From Cladochytrium replicatum (taxonomy: Eukaryota > Chytridiomycota > Chytridiomycetes > Cladochytriales > Cladochytriaceae): a stretch of 64,000 nucleotides of DNA. A program made the position numbers and the translations under genes. The DNA lies in assembly GCA_025526935.1 (NCBI GenBank), contig JAHLKD010000049.1, positions 62,001 to 126,000 of the forward strand. Direction: 5' to 3'. The stretch's first letter is position 1; every line of letters starts with the position of its first letter. Positions 32,038-43,934 of this stretch are shown here, piece by piece. The notes below the pieces were generated by a model. It saw only the letters and a program-made list of their open reading frames with translations, was not told the DNA's origin and ran no database searches.

Positions 32038-33122
32038 ACATTCAATTACTCGACAACCTGAAGTCATCGTGCATCAATTACGGACATTCGCAGTGTACAG
32101 CATCAATCGCCAACAATGAATCCGAGCTTTCTGGCGCCGTGGAAAAGATCTTCCCCAGACTGACCGTCAACACAATAGAAATGATCGACTACCCATTCTC
32201 GATGGAACGCCTTCGAAAGATACTTGCCCGCGGTACCGACAACGGTCACGCACTTTTTCGTTTGAAGGGAGCATGTGATGGTTAACACATTGGAATCGCC
32301 CGCATGCGGGTTCGCTGATCTCATTTTCGATCCTCCGAGCAACTCCACAGCCATTCGATTCGCGAACGCAATGAGCCGAAACTGCTCTGTTAGAAAGCTT
32401 TCCACTGATAACAAGCGGTCTACTCTTACAAATGAGTTTGCACGCACTGGCAGATGTGCTTCGAACAATGAAGCAAACGTAACTCCATAGACATTAGTGG
32501 TGCATCATTCTCGGAGCAACGCGGGCTGGCGTTTGCAAATGCAATTGCTCCGAATCGCTTGCTAGTGTCCATCTGCTTGGATTGGTGTAGAGCAAGAGCC
32601 GTTCCTTATCAGGTAGTTCTCGAAGCGTTGGGGAGTCAACCTGAGCCGTGCACCGAAATAATAGAGTTCCTTTGGACGAATGATTTGAACTTAACGCAGA
32701 AAAAAATGATTCTCTCTTACCTTGCTTACCGTAACCGATGGCGGGAGGAGAGACGCTGGCCTAGTGAGTTGCACCAGAGGATCGAGAGAGTTGAAGACGC
32801 TGAGGAGACGTTCGATGAAGGAGACGATGATGAAATCCCGTATGAAGAAGAATGGGACAAGAGTTGGAGGAGTTGGACGACACGGATTCTACCGTCACAT
32901 CCCAGAGCTTTCGAGAATCACATGACGGACACTGCAGCTATAACCTCAAAGGGCGACGCTACTCCCTATCCTCTGAGTCTCGTAGAGCTAGAATACCTGA
33001 AGCTAAGCTCCGCTGTCCGAAACAAGTTGGGTTGGACTCGGAAACTCACGGATCCAACGCTGGGTAACGATATACTGGAAAAATGGAAAGTCGAAGCCGA
33101 GCAACAGTACTTCAAATTGTGA
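32038..33122 (+). pseudogene. Degenerate plus-strand gene, LRR-like 5' part and DUF4246-like 3' part
   Basis: Plus-strand sense runs through several frames. Frame one encodes ASIANNESELSGAVEKIFPR and LTVNTIEMIDYPFSMERLRK. Others give ACGFADLIFDPPSNSTAIRF and, after a break, DISGASFSEQRGLAFANAIA. Spacing of L/I with N resembles leucine-rich repeats. From about 32559 an intact 187-codon stretch follows: Trp/Arg-rich helix, an acidic run, then LSLVELEYLKLSSAVRNKLG and DILEKWKVEAEQQ. The latter resembles the N-terminal segment of fungal DUF4246 proteins but ends there. Stops between the frames lack clear splice sites, so I read it as decayed. A competing minus frame (32468-32103, 121 codons) overlaps it. 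Confidence 0.35.
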
Positions 33123-33184
33123 CAAGAGGTCATGATTACAAGGAACAAACAAACATGTAGGAAGTTGAAAGAAGTGAAACTACA

Positions 33185-34145
33185 TCAGTTCGACTTCTGA
33201 TGCGCCTTCTTTCCCTTGAATTTTGGCTCGATCTTATCCGCGGTATCGAACAGCTTGTGATCCGGCAGCTCGTTCGACCCCCACCAGGTATCAAACACCC
33301 TGAAAGCCGGCGCATAGTTCTTCTTCATCGTCAAATGGTGCACCTCGTGCTCCTCCGCCAAGTTCCTCGCGAACGGCAAGGCCTTGATCATAAATTGCAA
33401 AGGCGACAGGACGTACAACAACGGGTGGTCCTGGTATCCTGAGTGGCCCGTGTTGAACTCCATCACGAGCGTCAGCGCAGGCAGAACATAGTTCCACAAG
33501 TTGAGCGAGCCGTCGGAACTGATCGTAAGCGTGTTGGTGGTGAGGATCCAAATGCAGAGACCAGGGGTCACTGCGAGGAGATTCTCGAGGTACGAGGCAC
33601 GGGCTGTGAGGTAGACGTGGACTGGGAGCTCCTCGTGGTGGCGCTTGTGGATGTGTTGGTAGAGGAAGGGAACTTCGTGGAAGGCGCGGTGGACGAAATA
33701 GTAGATGACATCGAAGCAGATGTAGATGAGGTAGGTTCCCCAGATGATCGGGAGGGGTTTGAGGGAGAGGTCGAGGGTGTTGTTTGTGAGTGCACGGAGG
33801 AGATGGGGTGCGAGGATAAGGAGGGCGGGGAAGGTCAATGTTGCAAGGTCGCCTGGAGGTTGGGGATGAATTGAAATTGGAGAGATTGATATGGGATTAT
33901 CACATACCAAAGTTTTCCAAGAGATTTCTCTCCTGCTTATCAACCTTTCCCAGAGGAAGTCGTCGCTTGAGGATCTTCTTCTCGTAGTACAACCAGTCGG
34001 TGTACCTTTCGAGCCAGAGCATGTGGCCGATTGAGAACAGACCAAAAACAACAGAGAGCGTGCCCGCAGTAGCTGCAACGACCGGCCATGAAAAGGAGGA
34101 AGCGTCGTTGGACGACATGGCGATAGATGTTGTGTTGGGATGCAT
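33185..34145 (-). CDS. Fatty acid hydroxylase superfamily (sterol desaturase-like) membrane enzyme
   Basis: Di-iron ER-membrane oxygenase of the sterol desaturase/C4-methyl oxidase superfamily. Two exons (34145-33908, 33852-33185) join as ...NFG|D and give 301 residues, a usual length. There is an N-terminal membrane helix (VVAATAGTLSVVFGLFSIGH) and further hydrophobic segments. All three histidine boxes are present: HRAFH, HKRHH and HEVHH, with HSGYQDHP between the last two, as in the family. The N-terminal ERYTDWLYYEKKILKRR is not diagnostic. Which sterol or lipid is modified cannot be told. Confidence 0.87.
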
Positions 34146-34431
34146 TGGCGAAAGGATGTTGACTCCTGATTTTGTTTATTAGTAATCTTCCAAAGACACC
34201 AGAATTTTTGGATGAAAATTTGTCGAGGTATTTTATTGATACATATTAGAACAGCGGCATCGGCTGACAAATACACCTAACTATTACTATTAATCTATGT
34301 TCTCAACCATTTCTCTGCGTCGATACATCACCAGTGAATGGAACATTTGAATGTGCGCATGCGATGTATTAAACAAAGAGACAGGATGACAATCCAATCT
34401 CTCGATCTTTTGTTTGTGGAGAGCAGACAGT

Positions 34432-35060
<629 letters not shown>

Positions 35061-36185
35061 CATGGGGACAGCTGCACATAGTCACTGTGTTCATCGATCC
35101 ATTTTCATGATCCATCCATCCAACCTTAGGTCCCCTCATCCACAGTCGATCAATCGGTCTCACTAGTGCCTCATTGTCCCATCGTCACCTCCCACCCAGG
35201 CCCATTTCTCCTCCGGCATACTTTGGCATGGTGCGTGTGGTTCTGATGGCACTGCCACTTCCCAGTTCAGCCTGTGTGCACGTGATCGTACTCTCACAGC
35301 CACTGTACACGATACCACGATCACTAGATTGTGAATGTATACTCCGTTCCAATCTACCATGTTGACATGAATAGAGTTAAGGACCTTCGGTACGTAATTT
35401 TCAGAAAAATTGTCATTCAACTAGATCATCTGCATCCTGTACGGTGTAAAAACTTTGCAAAATCGTTAGAAAAAACATGTGCGCTGCAAACAAGCAAAAG
35501 CACTCACATCCAATGTTTCCCGCTGGACTCTAGGGGCAGATTAGATCTGCTTTTAACATGACCCTGTCTCAAAGGTCGAACAATCTCATCGCAAGCTGCG
35601 TTGGATGGCAGTTTCACACGATGGGAATAATGGACCAAAACCAATATTTCAGTGGATGTGCATTCGGCCAGTGAATTTACTGGGCTTCATCATCAACAAT
35701 TGCAATCCTTTTTATGTCTGACCTGTTTAATTGCAACAGAATTTTTCATTAGTTAAACACGATATTTCCGTAGCTACCTTCAACTGAGTCATCAGAATGT
35801 GCCACTGGAGCTGCAGATCTGACCCAGCTGTCCACATTAGACAATGTGTAATTGTTAGAGGTTGACGTGCCGCTGGTAGCTTGCAGCACCGCCGCTTTGC
35901 TTCAACGCTTGTTTGCTACATTTTGGATACTCTCTGGGACGCCCAGCTGGGTCCCCCTCTTAATTTTTGGTGCCCGGGGTCGACCAGGCCGTCTCTTTTA
36001 GGTATTTGCAGTTTCTTATGTGTGTTTGCGGGTGGTCGTTGAATATTTAATGTATCTAACTGACTATTGCGTTGGCTAATTTAGACACTCGATGAAGCAA
36101 GAGAAAAACACCGCACTTTTATTCATTAAAAAATAAGAAAAACAATAAGAAAATAAAAAATAAGCCCTTTCCCCAATGTGTTCGA
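35061..36185. other. Intergenic gap
   Basis: About 1.1 kb between RPS23 and the TCP11 3' end. It includes the RPS23 promoter and leader. I see no gene, tRNA or TE motif; the only frames are short and overlapping. Confidence 0.4.
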
Positions 36186-39100
36186 TTAGTTCAATTCTTG
36201 GACAGTAAATGACAAAGCCAGCTCTTCATAAAGATGAGAGTAAACAGGGGCATACACTGCCCGATTGTGTTCGGCCATTTTGTCGATGCGCTTGCCAAGA
36301 TCCACAATCTCCGCTTCGAGCTCCAGGAGTCCGTGGCGCGACAGCATCGCTTGATCTAGCTTCCGTTCCGACATTACAGCCTTGGCTCCTGCTCCTGCAG
36401 CCTCAGACGGTACATCTTGATGGAGCGAGGCGTCGCCTGTCGGCTTGTGTTGTTGTGGTTGTTGTTGCGTTATTGATAAAGATGACTGCGAAGATGACAG
36501 TGAACTGCTCGATGCTCCAACGGCAAGCGATTGTTGCTCGAGCCTTTTACGACGTTTCCGTTCCATCTCTATTTGCCGCCGCTGCGCCAACGACAGCACT
36601 GGCGAATCGTCCTCACTGTCTGAAGATGAGTCAGCCTCTTCCGGGGCCGATTCTTCCGTCTCCCGCCGCTCCACGTCCGAAGAAACCTGTGGTTGTGGCT
36701 GTGGTGCTGGTTTTGGCGTTGAACTCCAGCTGACCAAGTACGCAAGGATATTTTGCGCGATCCTCTTCTGCACGATCTCATACAGCTTCGAGTCCGGACT
36801 CAGCGTCTTATCCACAAGCCCCGCAAGCAGCTCTCGCTCCCTCTCATCAAGTGGCTTTCCTCGCATCTGCCCAGCCATCGAAGCCATCTGAAGCGTGATG
36901 TGTACCATCGATGTTTCCGCGTCGTTCAACAAGATCCAGAGCACGTTCTTCGCTTCCTGGATCGTGGGCACTTTCGCCGCTGTTTCTGCACCTTTCTCAG
37001 ACGATACAGGCTTCGGAGTCCCGCAGGCTTGTTTGAAGATGATGAGCAACGATGCCATGATGGTGATATCCTGCCAGTCATTGTAGAACGTGACGAGACG
37101 TGTCGAATCCATCTTCATCGTTTCTGGAATTGTGACGTCGGGGAAACTGGATGATTGCTGGATAATGTGCATCAGTCCTTCGGCGTAAAGGTCGGGGAAC
37201 TTGGGAGGCTTGAACATCTCCGTTGATGGTGTGGGCACCACTTGCAGCGCTTTTCCATCCTTGTGCCGCTGGATACCTTCGCGGAGCCAGCTTGAAGTCT
37301 CCTGCACATCTGAGCCTCCCGTGTCAAGTTGCTCCTTGAACCACCGCCATTCAAACTCGATGGCGTGGTCGACAACATATGGCCTGAGCCGGTGAAGTTG
37401 GTGGTTTGCATAATCCTTTCAAACAATAGATCTCAGGGATATAAATAAAAGGAAACGTTCTCATCGTTCCTACCAGCTTCATCAGCTCAAGCACTTCAAA
37501 GCATATCCTTAACGTTCTAGCAAAGTTGCCCGAAACGCACTCCGCAACCATCGAGTCCAAAAGCTCATCCCTCGCCGGAGCACAGTTCGCTTTGAGTAGC
37601 GTTGCGAGGTACTCGATCAGCCCTATCGGTTGAAACACTGAATGTTCAAGCTGCTGGGCGATCAACCTTATATCCAAGTTCCTCTCAATCTCATCTTTCA
37701 AGTCCATCGAGAACGGGAGCAGCTCAAGCATGATGCATCGAACCTCAAACAACAGCAGCGGAATGCGGAACAGACGCCCAGAAAGAACCTCGGACTCGAC
37801 CTCGTTCCAGTACGACTCCAGTCGCAACTGCTTGTGGACCCCACGGTCGCCGTCTGTGTTGGGCTTGAATTGGAGGTGCGGGTCAAAGTAGAGATCGTGC
37901 CGGAGCTGTGGGTTGGTGAGGATCTCGTCTAGATCGAGCTCGCGCAAAGTAAACCTGGTGACAGGCGGCAGAAGGTCAAGCAACTCCTGGTAATCGCTCT
38001 CCTCCATGTCTTCCAGCATGTGTGGAAGGAACTGAGGACGTTGGGCCACAGAAGTCGGAGGCGTCTGCGGAGTCTGGGGCGACAAAATGGCAACATTCTC
38101 GAGAACTGATTTGACAGCGGTCGGGCCGTTGGGGAGTTCTGTCTCCTTGCCCAGCGATAAAGGAGCTGCGGAGGGTGGAAGGGAGTGGTTGGTCGTTGAT
38201 ACAGCACCTAAAATGGTGAGCGATGCCAGTGAGGGTCGACGGCGCTCCGTCACGCTATTTCCCAAATCAACGTTAACGCGAGCATCCGCACCATCCCCAG
38301 CAGCGCACCCGATTCCATCGTTTATCTTCAGAACTGAGACAGATTCTGCAAGAGCATCCTTTGATATTGCTGGACCATTTCGACCTTCAGGAAATGTTGC
38401 AACGGCAGCCGAGAACGCAGCAGCAGCCACAGAATGTGGAGATGCTTGCAAGTCCTCAGGAAACACTTTGTTCATCACGTACGAGTCCGGTGCGCCTCTC
38501 AATGTTCCCGACAACGGAGGTGACTTTGCCCTCGATTCGATATTTTGTGAGTCCGCTATATTTCCCTCGATTGCCCTTGCACCCGTGGGCTGGGCATTCG
38601 GCAGGAAATCAGTCAGCAGCGTGTCCGAGAACGCTTTTCTTAGCTCCAGCACTTTCTTCAGTCGCTGAACCATGGCGACAGTCAGCGCATGCTCCACCGC
38701 CGCTCCGCATCGCTCCGCGTACTTTTTCAATATCAACTGTCGCTTCAACGCCGCTGCAGACAAGGCATACTCGGTTCTTGCCCTGGCTTTAAGTGCCACG
38801 AGCTTATCCTTCTGCCGCTTGATCACGTTGCGGTATTTCACCATCTCTGAATGCCGCCGGAGTTTGTTTGTTCGTTTTTCAAAGAAGTCGGAGCGGCGGG
38901 CTGCGGCTGAAGCGAGTGCGTGTGATAGCTCGGCCAATGTCATCCGAGTTGGTTGCGGTTGTTGTGAGAAAGGCTGAACTGTGGAAATAAGCAGTTTGAG
39001 CGGTAGCGTGGATGAAGACTGAACATGGAAGTGCAATGTTGAGGGCTTGTAATCATGCGACACTGGCGGAGAGAGTAGGGCAATTTCGATGGAGGAGCAA

Positions 39101-40188
39101 GGCGAGTTGAATGTAGGTGGATGATCGGAAGGTGTTGGCGTGTGAATGCCCGCATTGGAGCTTTGGGACATGTCGCACTCTTGCGGGCTGTTGTAGCTCA
39201 GGTCTGGCACAGCAAAGGAAGAAATCGTGGGTGCTGAAGAGGTGTACGGACATGCCGAAAGTACAGTGTTTGACGCAGTGCTGAAGGGAGCGGAGTGAGA
39301 TGAATCCAGACCGGATTCGGTGCTATGACCGCTGGCCTTCTTTCGATAACCAGCGTGGTGCCGTTTGGGAGTCGAACAGTCTATGAAATAAGAAACCGAC
39401 TTCCGAACTGTTTTCCCAGAAAGGTGGGAGGGGCTATAGGGAGAAGGTAGCGGTTCCAATACACCTCTGAGATTGGATGGTGTGGTTGAACCAACCCGAG
39501 ACAATACGGGTGGTGAGAGCTGTTCCGCTTGGAGGGACTGTGGCAGTACCGACGCCAGCATCTGAACTTCTTCCGGGTTCGGACCAGCCGAAGTCACCTT
39601 ATTGGTAATCACATCAGAAACAGGAACCGAATTTGCGAGTGAGCCCGGCATCTTTCGAAGTGCAGTGTCGATCGAAAGCCGATGTGGTGGATGTTGCGAT
39701 GCCGCCGAGGATGTAGTGAAATGAGCGTTTGTCGGAGAAATGACGGTCACGGGTACGGAACCCGGTGGAAGCAGCGAGGGCGGGTTTCCTGCACCGGTAC
39801 CAGTGATTCCGTGTACTGACGGCTTCCTAACTGCGGAGATTGTGTTTGTTGACGGAGCTGTTGTTGCGACTGCAGATGGTAGAATAGGGTCGTTTGGTAG
39901 TTGCTGGACATTATTGTGGACCAAGGACTCCAGGAGAGAAGCTGAAGGGTTCGGCTGTTGACTGGAGGTTGAATGTGAAGATGTCGGTTTTGGTGCTGTT
40001 GAGGAAGAATCCGAAGAAGTTGAATTGGATGTGTTTGTCGATGCTGCGGTAGCAGGAGCAGCAGGGGCTGCCATTTTTTGCACCGCGGAGATAGAAGCAG
40101 AGTCGAGTTTATCTACCATATTGAAAGTCGAAAGGTCGAAGCAGTTCCAAGTAGCTGTCACAGTACAATTCTGGAGTGCACTGGGCAA
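36186..40188 (-). CDS. TCP11/Sok1-family protein
   Basis: Homologue of yeast Sok1 and animal TCP11, linked to cAMP/PKA-related signalling. Two exons (40188-37474, 37415-36186) join as ...ELMKL|DYANHQL and give 1314 residues. Residues 1 to about 410 are Ser/Thr/Pro-rich and disordered. About 415-520 is a basic coiled coil (FFEKRTNKLRRHSEMVKYR). The TCP11 domain runs from about residue 725: LLPPVTRFTLRELDLDEIL, NPQLRHDLYFDPHLQF, KANCAPARDELLDSMV, then VVDHAIEFEWRWFKEQL. An acidic Ser-rich insertion and a second basic helix (QRRQIEMERKRRKRLEQQ) sit near the C-terminus, which ends FTVQELN. The first Met is used by default; MVDKLDSASIS about 24 residues later is an alternative. Confidence 0.92.
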
Positions 40189-40432
40189 GGAATGAGCAGC
40201 GAGGCAAGCAAAGGGAGCAGCCCTTGCAGAGGCCGAGCCAGCAAGAGCAAGCGGTGAGTAAGCTGAGGAAACCGTAACAGCCAGTCAAACTGGTGAGGGC
40301 ACAAAGTGGCTTCTAAGGCAGACGGAGTTAGGTCTTTGTTAGAGGCTTTGACATTTGGATGGGATCTAGTGCTACACTGCCACGCCAAGGAGAGGTGGCT
40401 CCAACAACTGTCGTTTTTGTCTATGGAACGTG

Positions 40433-43400
40433 TCACTGTGCATTGTTGAATGTTATCTTGCGTCCCCGTATCGAGTTGCGCAGGAGCGTCACGCTCTCCT
40501 TCAGCGCCTCCTTCTCTTTCTGCGTGATCTCTCCCTCGTCGATCGACCGCTCAAGGTCTGCTACAAGAATCTGCTCCAAAACAACCCCAGTGTCCACATT
40601 CGTCCCGAAAAACTTGCGCAACCGCTTCATCTTTTGCTGCATACTCGCTTTCTGCTTCTGCAGCTCTTCGTCGGACCCAAACTCTGGATCTTTCACTCCG
40701 CTCATCGCCATGTCAAAGTCGGTCATCGCATCAATCAGTTCAAGCACGTCCTTGTCCGACTCCATCAGGCTCTGCAAAACCTGGATTTGCTTCTGGAGGT
40801 CCAGAACGCTGTCCCGGTCCACGCTGACCATCTTAGCCGGCACAACTTCTCCAAACATTCGGTTCAGCTTGTCAGCGCGCTTGAGCTGCGACGCCTTTGC
40901 TTCCTGTGTAAGCGGCCCCATGCGCGGACTCACTGGCACCATGACCGGCGTTGCGACTTCCTCAAGTGTGAGCCTCTCGCCCAGAAAATGCTGAAGCTTT
41001 GCGAGTTTCCGCCGTCGGTACTCGCGAGAGTCTTTGTCAGCCGCTGATTCCGCTGCGACAGAATGGGTGGTGGAATTAAGCGATTCGAGAGAACTCATGC
41101 TCCACCGCCGTCTCTGCTTATGATCCGACCCTGCCCCGACTTCACCAGAGTTGCTGAGCTCGAGCACGACCCCGACACGAATATCCTCTTTGCTCCCGAT
41201 CAGTTTGATGTGCGGTTTGGTCAGCGCCTGTTGCGCAAGCTGCTCGTTCACGTGTGTACCGAGCATGCTGGATATCTTCTTGCTTCGTTTGGTCAAAAGC
41301 ATTTTTGCCTCACTTGAAAGCTCGTTTAGTGTTGCGGGCGGGAGGGCGAGATCGGGGTTGCTCGTGGAAGTACTGTTCCTTCTAGAGTCGATCGGGGAGA
41401 ACGCATGCGAAAACATTCCGTCTTTTCCTTGTCGCTGTGCTTCAATGTCCATTACAGACAACTTGTCCCCGAAAAAGTCCTGAAGTTTCTCGAGCTTACG
41501 TTTCTTTGAGAACAGATCGGTTCCGAGGGCACTATTCATTCCGTGCATGCGTTCCAGAGTCACAGACTCTGCTGGAGAAGCACCCTCGGGTCCCAGAGAT
41601 TCGGCGCTGAGGTTCACCTGAGCCATCTGCAATCTTATCAGCGCGGCGCTGCATATCTGTCTCTGAAGCTGGTCGATCGTGGGTCTCTCGCCGAAAAACT
41701 TGGCGAGCTTTTTCTCTTTGTGGATCTTGCGTCGTTTGTGGACGCCAGTGCGATTGCAGCTTTCGTTGAAATATCCGTCTAGAGAATAGTACTTTGAGGA
41801 TGGGAAGAAGCCTTCGATTGCTTGGCAGAGCATCTTGTCGCGCAGGTTTGTCGGTGCGGCGAGGTTGGAATCACTGCCTGTTCCACCTTCCTCCCCGAAT
41901 CTCTCGAGGGAATCGACTGTTTGGTTGATCCGGGTCATATCTGGCTTGAACATCTCGAAATAGCTATCAGACACATTTTCTTTGGCAAAGGCAGCGCGAT
42001 CTTAAAAGGCAAAAACTGTGATGTTGGACATTTTGATGCCTTGATTACTCACTACAACAACTCACCAGCACGTCGCTGTGTGTGCATTTCACTCCACTTT
42101 AAACTCCGCTCAAACCTAAGAAAATACACTGGATTTGCTTTTGCTGGCGAGTAGATTTTTATCCTTTTACCTTTCAAACGTGTACGCTTTCAGATTCGAG
42201 TACACCTGCTCCTGTGCCTCGTCAAAGATCATAGAATCTGCAGGCCATGCTTGAGAATTGTCTTCAGGTGGTCGTGGAACTTCGTCCCGAACCTCATCAG
42301 TGAGGTTCAGCTGGAGCGGTGCACCTCGAGCAATGTAGAGCAGATAGATATACTTTGCATAGGCACTCTGGAACTCGTTCGGGCAGCTCTGGAATATCTC
42401 CACATCAAGCCAAAAGAGAAGGTTCTCGATCACGTATTCTTCGATGCAGAACTCGTGGAAGAACTCGAGCGCTATTTTGTTACGAAGGACTTCCTGGACG
42501 CGCTCGTGGAGAGGCATGGATCTCTTGACTGAGGAGCTTATAGACGCACCAATACTGGCTTGTCGTAATATTGTGGAATTATTTTCGCGTGGTGAAGCGG
42601 TGGTGTCATCCTTGTTCCCCTCCAGCAACTCAAGTACGTTGTCGTTGTTGTTTGCTGGGACGATGTCATCGTTTACGAGTACATTCGGAGGTTCCTGTGC
42701 AACGTTATCTTGGGAGCCAACGTTAGATACCGCTTTCCTAGACGGCTCTCCGCTCAATGCGCTGATGATCGACGTGTAAACCTGGCCTATTGAAACAGAT
42801 AGGTCACCTCAAACAATTCTTGCACATAAATATTTTCTTTCAAACGTACTATCTAAAACATTTGTCGGGAATATATCGCTATCGGCATCCAAGACGTCCC
42901 CAATCTTGTCCGAAAACCGAAGTGACACCTGGTTTGCATCGTACAACATCCCGCACGCAAGCGGCTCCTCGGAAATAGCAGCCTTATCAAGCTTGTGTGG
43001 CATACAGTACTTCAGGGCCCACTCAGCCTCGATCAAATGCGACAAATACTCCACGGTCGCCCTCTTGTCCACGACCACCATGAACGGATGATTACCTCCC
43101 GGCGGGTTCACGTACAGCCGTATAAAATTGTCCACATGCAGCGCGGTCCTATCGTACCGTTTACTCGCTGCTCTAAAGTGCCGCAGCTGGCGTATCGTCT
43201 CGGCGTTCAAGTCAGTGCTCTTCTGCCGGTCCTTGAATGGACTGGTGTTGGGCGCTGTCGAGCCGAGCGAGAGGGTGTGGTTCGACACTCGCCGTTTGTC
43301 CCGCTCGGTTGGGTTGTCTAAGAAGTGCAGCTTTGGGTCATCGGTGATGCTGGTGTAGCTTCGAGGGGGCAGGGAGGATGCTCTGCGGTGAGAGGAGTCG

Positions 43401-43543
43401 CTTGAGGAGTGACGGGCGGATTCGGGACGTGAGCTTGAGGTTGTGGAGAGAAGATCTTCGGAGCGGAGCGCTACTATGCTGCTTTTGGCTTCCTCGTCGG
43501 GGTCTGCGTCACCAGCAGATGGGACGCTTGAGGGTCTGTCCAT
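40433..43543 (-). CDS. RGS-domain protein with six K-L-x-x-F-F-G-type motifs
   Basis: Four exons (43543-42850, 42786-42171, 42115-42066, 42000-40433) sum to exactly 975 codons plus stop. The N-terminal region is Ser-rich, followed by a globular block (ALHVDNFIRLYVNPPGGNHP, ATVEYLSHLIEAEWALKY) that may be a ubiquitin-like fold. The RGS domain, which speeds GTP hydrolysis by G-alpha subunits, spans about 42500-42070: LRNKIALEFFHEFCIEEYV, ENLLFWLDVEIFQS and YTFERFERSLKWSEM. After it come six spaced motifs: KLAKFFGERPT (41690), KLEKLQDFFGDKLS (41480), KISSMLGTHV (41260), KLAKLQHFLGERLT (40990), KLNRMFGEVVP (40855) and RLRKFFGTNVD (40610). Their function is unknown to me. The start at 43541-43543 (MDRPSSV) lies 391 bp from the divergent NUP98 start. 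Confidence 0.88.
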
Positions 43544-43934
43544 TATTGGAGCCGAGGCAAAGACTTGTGGATACTCTAAAATATGGCTGAATCCAGTATT
43601 TGATTGGCAGTTTAGATGCACCACTTGCGTACACAGCACACATACAATGATTGGCATCGAGCAATGGTTACAGGGTGCCGTATTTACCAAAAAGGAAGGA
43701 ACACGCTCACACCCACGCCTCCCCGTGTCCGTGTCGGTGGCCAAGCCCTTTCCTTTCCAATTAATCAATTCAAAAGACAGAACAACCGATCGGTCAGTCC
43801 CACTGCAAAACTGCCATCCCCGCGTGTCGCCTTCCGTGTTCAACTATCTCGACGAGGGCTGAGCGACCTCTCCACAGCTTTGTCGCGTCCGATTTAAATA
43901 TCTCGTTGGCTCCTCAATACGAAAATCACAAAAA
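43544..43934. promoter_or_regulatory. Shared intergenic region between divergent RGS and NUP98-NUP96 genes
   Basis: 391 bp between two outward-facing start codons, so both promoters must lie here unless a leader intron exists. AT-rich GATTTAAATA occurs near 43890, on the NUP98 side. No other element is assigned. Confidence 0.5.

Noticed and set aside
32103-32468. 121-codon minus-strand frame as a gene
   Set aside because: Overlaps plus-strand sense with LRR-like spacing; no family features or splice partners on the minus strand.
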